64,000 nt of DNA, from the NCBI RefSeq assembly GCF_000482545.1, contig NZ_KI519454.1:2082954-2146953 (forward strand), written 5' to 3'. Positions 62,881 to 64,000 of the stretch are shown piece after piece. The stretch is from Arthrobacter sp. 35W. Lineage in GTDB: Bacteria > Actinomycetota > Actinomycetes > Actinomycetales > Micrococcaceae. The notes beneath the pieces are model-generated. The model was not told the DNA's origin, did no database searches, and saw only the letters and a list, made by a program, of their open reading frames with translations. The stretch's first letter is position 1; every line of letters begins with the position of its first letter. The translations under genes were made by a program, and so were the position numbers.

Positions 62881-62901
62881 GGGCCGTGGGCCGTGGGCCG
62901 T
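62881..62901. repeat. Triple tandem repeat of GGGCCGT
   Basis: Three exact 7-bp copies (62881-62887, 62888-62894, 62895-62901) lie in the 131-bp gap between the reductase and sigma-factor genes. It is a small variable-number-type repeat with no obvious function. Confidence 0.8.
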
Positions 62902-62952
62902 GGTCACCGTTCCAGGCGGTCCACTCGAGCAGGCCCAGCCGGTCGGAGCCGG

Positions 62953-64000
62953 CTACCCGCAGGCGTCGTCCAGCTTCCGCTGCAGGGCCGCGCGTTCGGC
63001 CGCATTTCCGCACAGACCAATGGCCGCCCGGAACGCCTCCTGCGCCTCGGCAGCACGGCCGAGCCGGAGCAATAGTTCGCCGCGGACGGCCGGCAGCAGA
63101 TGCGTGCCGGCCAGCCCGCCTGCGGCAGCGATCCCCTCAACCAGCTCCAGGCCCGCGGCCGGACCGGAGGCCATGGCGACCGCAACGGCCCTGTTCAGAT
63201 CGATGATGGGCGACGGCGACAGCTGTCCCAGGGCTTCATAGAGGAGCACGATCCTGGGCCAGTCGGTCTCGGCCACCGACCGTGCCACGGCATGGCATTC
63301 GGCAATGGACGCCTGCAGACCATAGGTCCCCAGACCGCGGCCCGCCGCCACCGCCTGCTCGAGGGCGGCCCGGCCGCGCCGGATGGCCGATTGGTCCCAC
63401 AGCCGCCGGTCCTGGTCCTCCAGCAGCACCGGGTTGCCGGCGGCATCCAGCCGGGCCGGAAAGCGGGCGGCGGTGAGTTCCATCAATGCGATCAGCCCAA
63501 AGACCTCCGGCTCGGGCGCGAGGCGCACCAGCACGCGGGCCAATCGGCGTGCCTCGGCCGCCAATTCCTTGCGCATCCACGAGTCCCCGCCCGAGGCGAA
63601 GGAGCCCTCGTTGAAAACCAGGTAGAGAACGTGGAGCACCGATCCGAGCCGCTGCGCCAATTCCCCCGCCGGGGGCAGGCCAAACGGCACCCCGGCTGCG
63701 GCAAGGGCCTTCTTGGCCCGGGTGATCCGGGCCTGGATGGTCGCCACGGGCACCAGAAATGCCTTGGCGATCTCCGCGGTGCCCAGCCCGCCCACCACAC
63801 GCAGCGTCAGGGCGATCCGCGCCTCCCTGGGCAGCACGGGGTGGCAGGCGATGAACATCAAGGCGAGCACGTCGTCGTCGATGGCATCGGGGTCGAACAG
63901 GGCATCGGCACCCGGCTCCACCTCCTCCAGACCGTGGGCCAGGAGGGCGTAGCGCTCATCCAGCGCAGACCGCCGCCGGAAGGTGTCGATGGCGCGGCGG
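62953..64000 (-). CDS. ECF sigma factor with C-terminal TPR-like extension (partial; start outside window)
   Basis: At least 349 residues are visible; the 5' end is beyond the right edge. The visible part begins in the sigma-2/sigma-4 linker (RRAIDTFRRRSALDERYALLAHG). The sigma-4 region (ALTLRVVGGLGTAEIAKAFLVPVATIQARITRAKKAL) follows. A long C-terminal DUF6596/TPR-like part comes after it (FNEGSFASGGDSWMRKELAAEARRLARVLVRLAPEPEVFGLIALMEL; LYEALGQLSPSPIIDLNRAVAVAM). This is the ECF42-like group, usually encoded next to a DGPF/YCII-domain protein, which may lie beyond the edge. A GTG at 63921 is internal and not the start. Confidence 0.88.
   Translation of the reverse strand, partial: RRAIDTFRRRSALDERYALLAHGLEEVEPGADALFDPDAIDDDVLALMFIACHPVLPREARIALTLRVVGGLGTAEIAKAFLVPVATIQARITRAKKALAAAGVPFGLPPAGELAQRLGSVLHVLYLVFNEGSFASGGDSWMRKELAAEARRLARVLVRLAPEPEVFGLIALMELTAARFPARLDAAGNPVLLEDQDRRLWDQSAIRRGRAALEQAVAAGRGLGTYGLQASIAECHAVARSVAETDWPRIVLLYEALGQLSPSPIIDLNRAVAVAMASGPAAGLELVEGIAAAGGLAGTHLLPAVRGELLLRLGRAAEAQEAFRAAIGLCGNAAERAALQRKLDDACG

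Overview
The window is high-GC DNA with short intergenic gaps, many GTG starts and strongly G/C-biased third codon positions. It carries three CUT1-type sugar ABC transporters, LacI/TetR/PadR/HxlR/RpiR regulators and an ECF sigma factor with a C-terminal extension. This points to a free-living actinobacterium, most likely of the Micrococcaceae (Arthrobacter-like); the taxon is inferred from gene content only. I see no rRNA, tRNA, CRISPR array, phage or insertion sequence. It reads as chromosomal catabolic territory made of successive regulator-plus-transporter-plus-enzyme modules.

Left part (1-11548). A LacI-type regulator lies between adenosine deaminase and a divergent operon of lipoprotein binding protein, two MalF/MalG-type permeases, nucleoside hydrolase and ribokinase. 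Together these form a nucleoside or ribose utilisation locus, with two matching LacI operators in the divergent gap. After it come a truncated dienelactone hydrolase, a PEP-mutase/isocitrate-lyase family protein, a pyrimidine-dimer-glycosylase-like protein, an NCS1 nucleobase permease and a small unknown gene.

Minus-strand block (11678-27743). An 8.7 kb run encodes carboxylate import (MFS), CoA transfer (CaiB family), acyl-CoA dehydrogenase, 3-hydroxyacyl-CoA dehydrogenase (SDR), thiolase, enoyl-CoA hydratase, EtfB, EtfA and a membrane cytochrome b with an unusual Ala/Pro-rich, repeat-bearing N-terminus. It looks like a complete CoA-dependent oxidation pathway with its own electron outlet. 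Upstream are a LysR regulator, PEP synthase with its kinase-pyrophosphorylase regulator, and an AraC regulator.

Middle part (28017-48721). A polyol operon (sorbitol/mannitol-type ABC importer without ATPase, zinc polyol dehydrogenase, PfkB kinase) converges on a secreted polysaccharide deacetylase with a duplicated C-terminal module. Next are an IPNS-like oxygenase, a GrpB remnant, a divergent DHA2 efflux/HxlR pair, a TetR-controlled beta-glucoside cluster (GH1, sugar transporter, GH3) and a PadR-sulfatase-MFS cluster.

Right part (48766-64000). An RpiR regulator precedes an operon with a metallophosphoesterase fused to a PQQ-type propeller, a complete ABC importer with its own ATPase, and a HAD phosphatase. 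This is a plausible phosphoester or phosphosugar uptake system. Then come an esterase/MHS transporter/LysR unit, a QorR-like redox regulator divergent from an NmrA-type quinone reductase, and a C-terminally extended ECF sigma factor that runs off the right edge.
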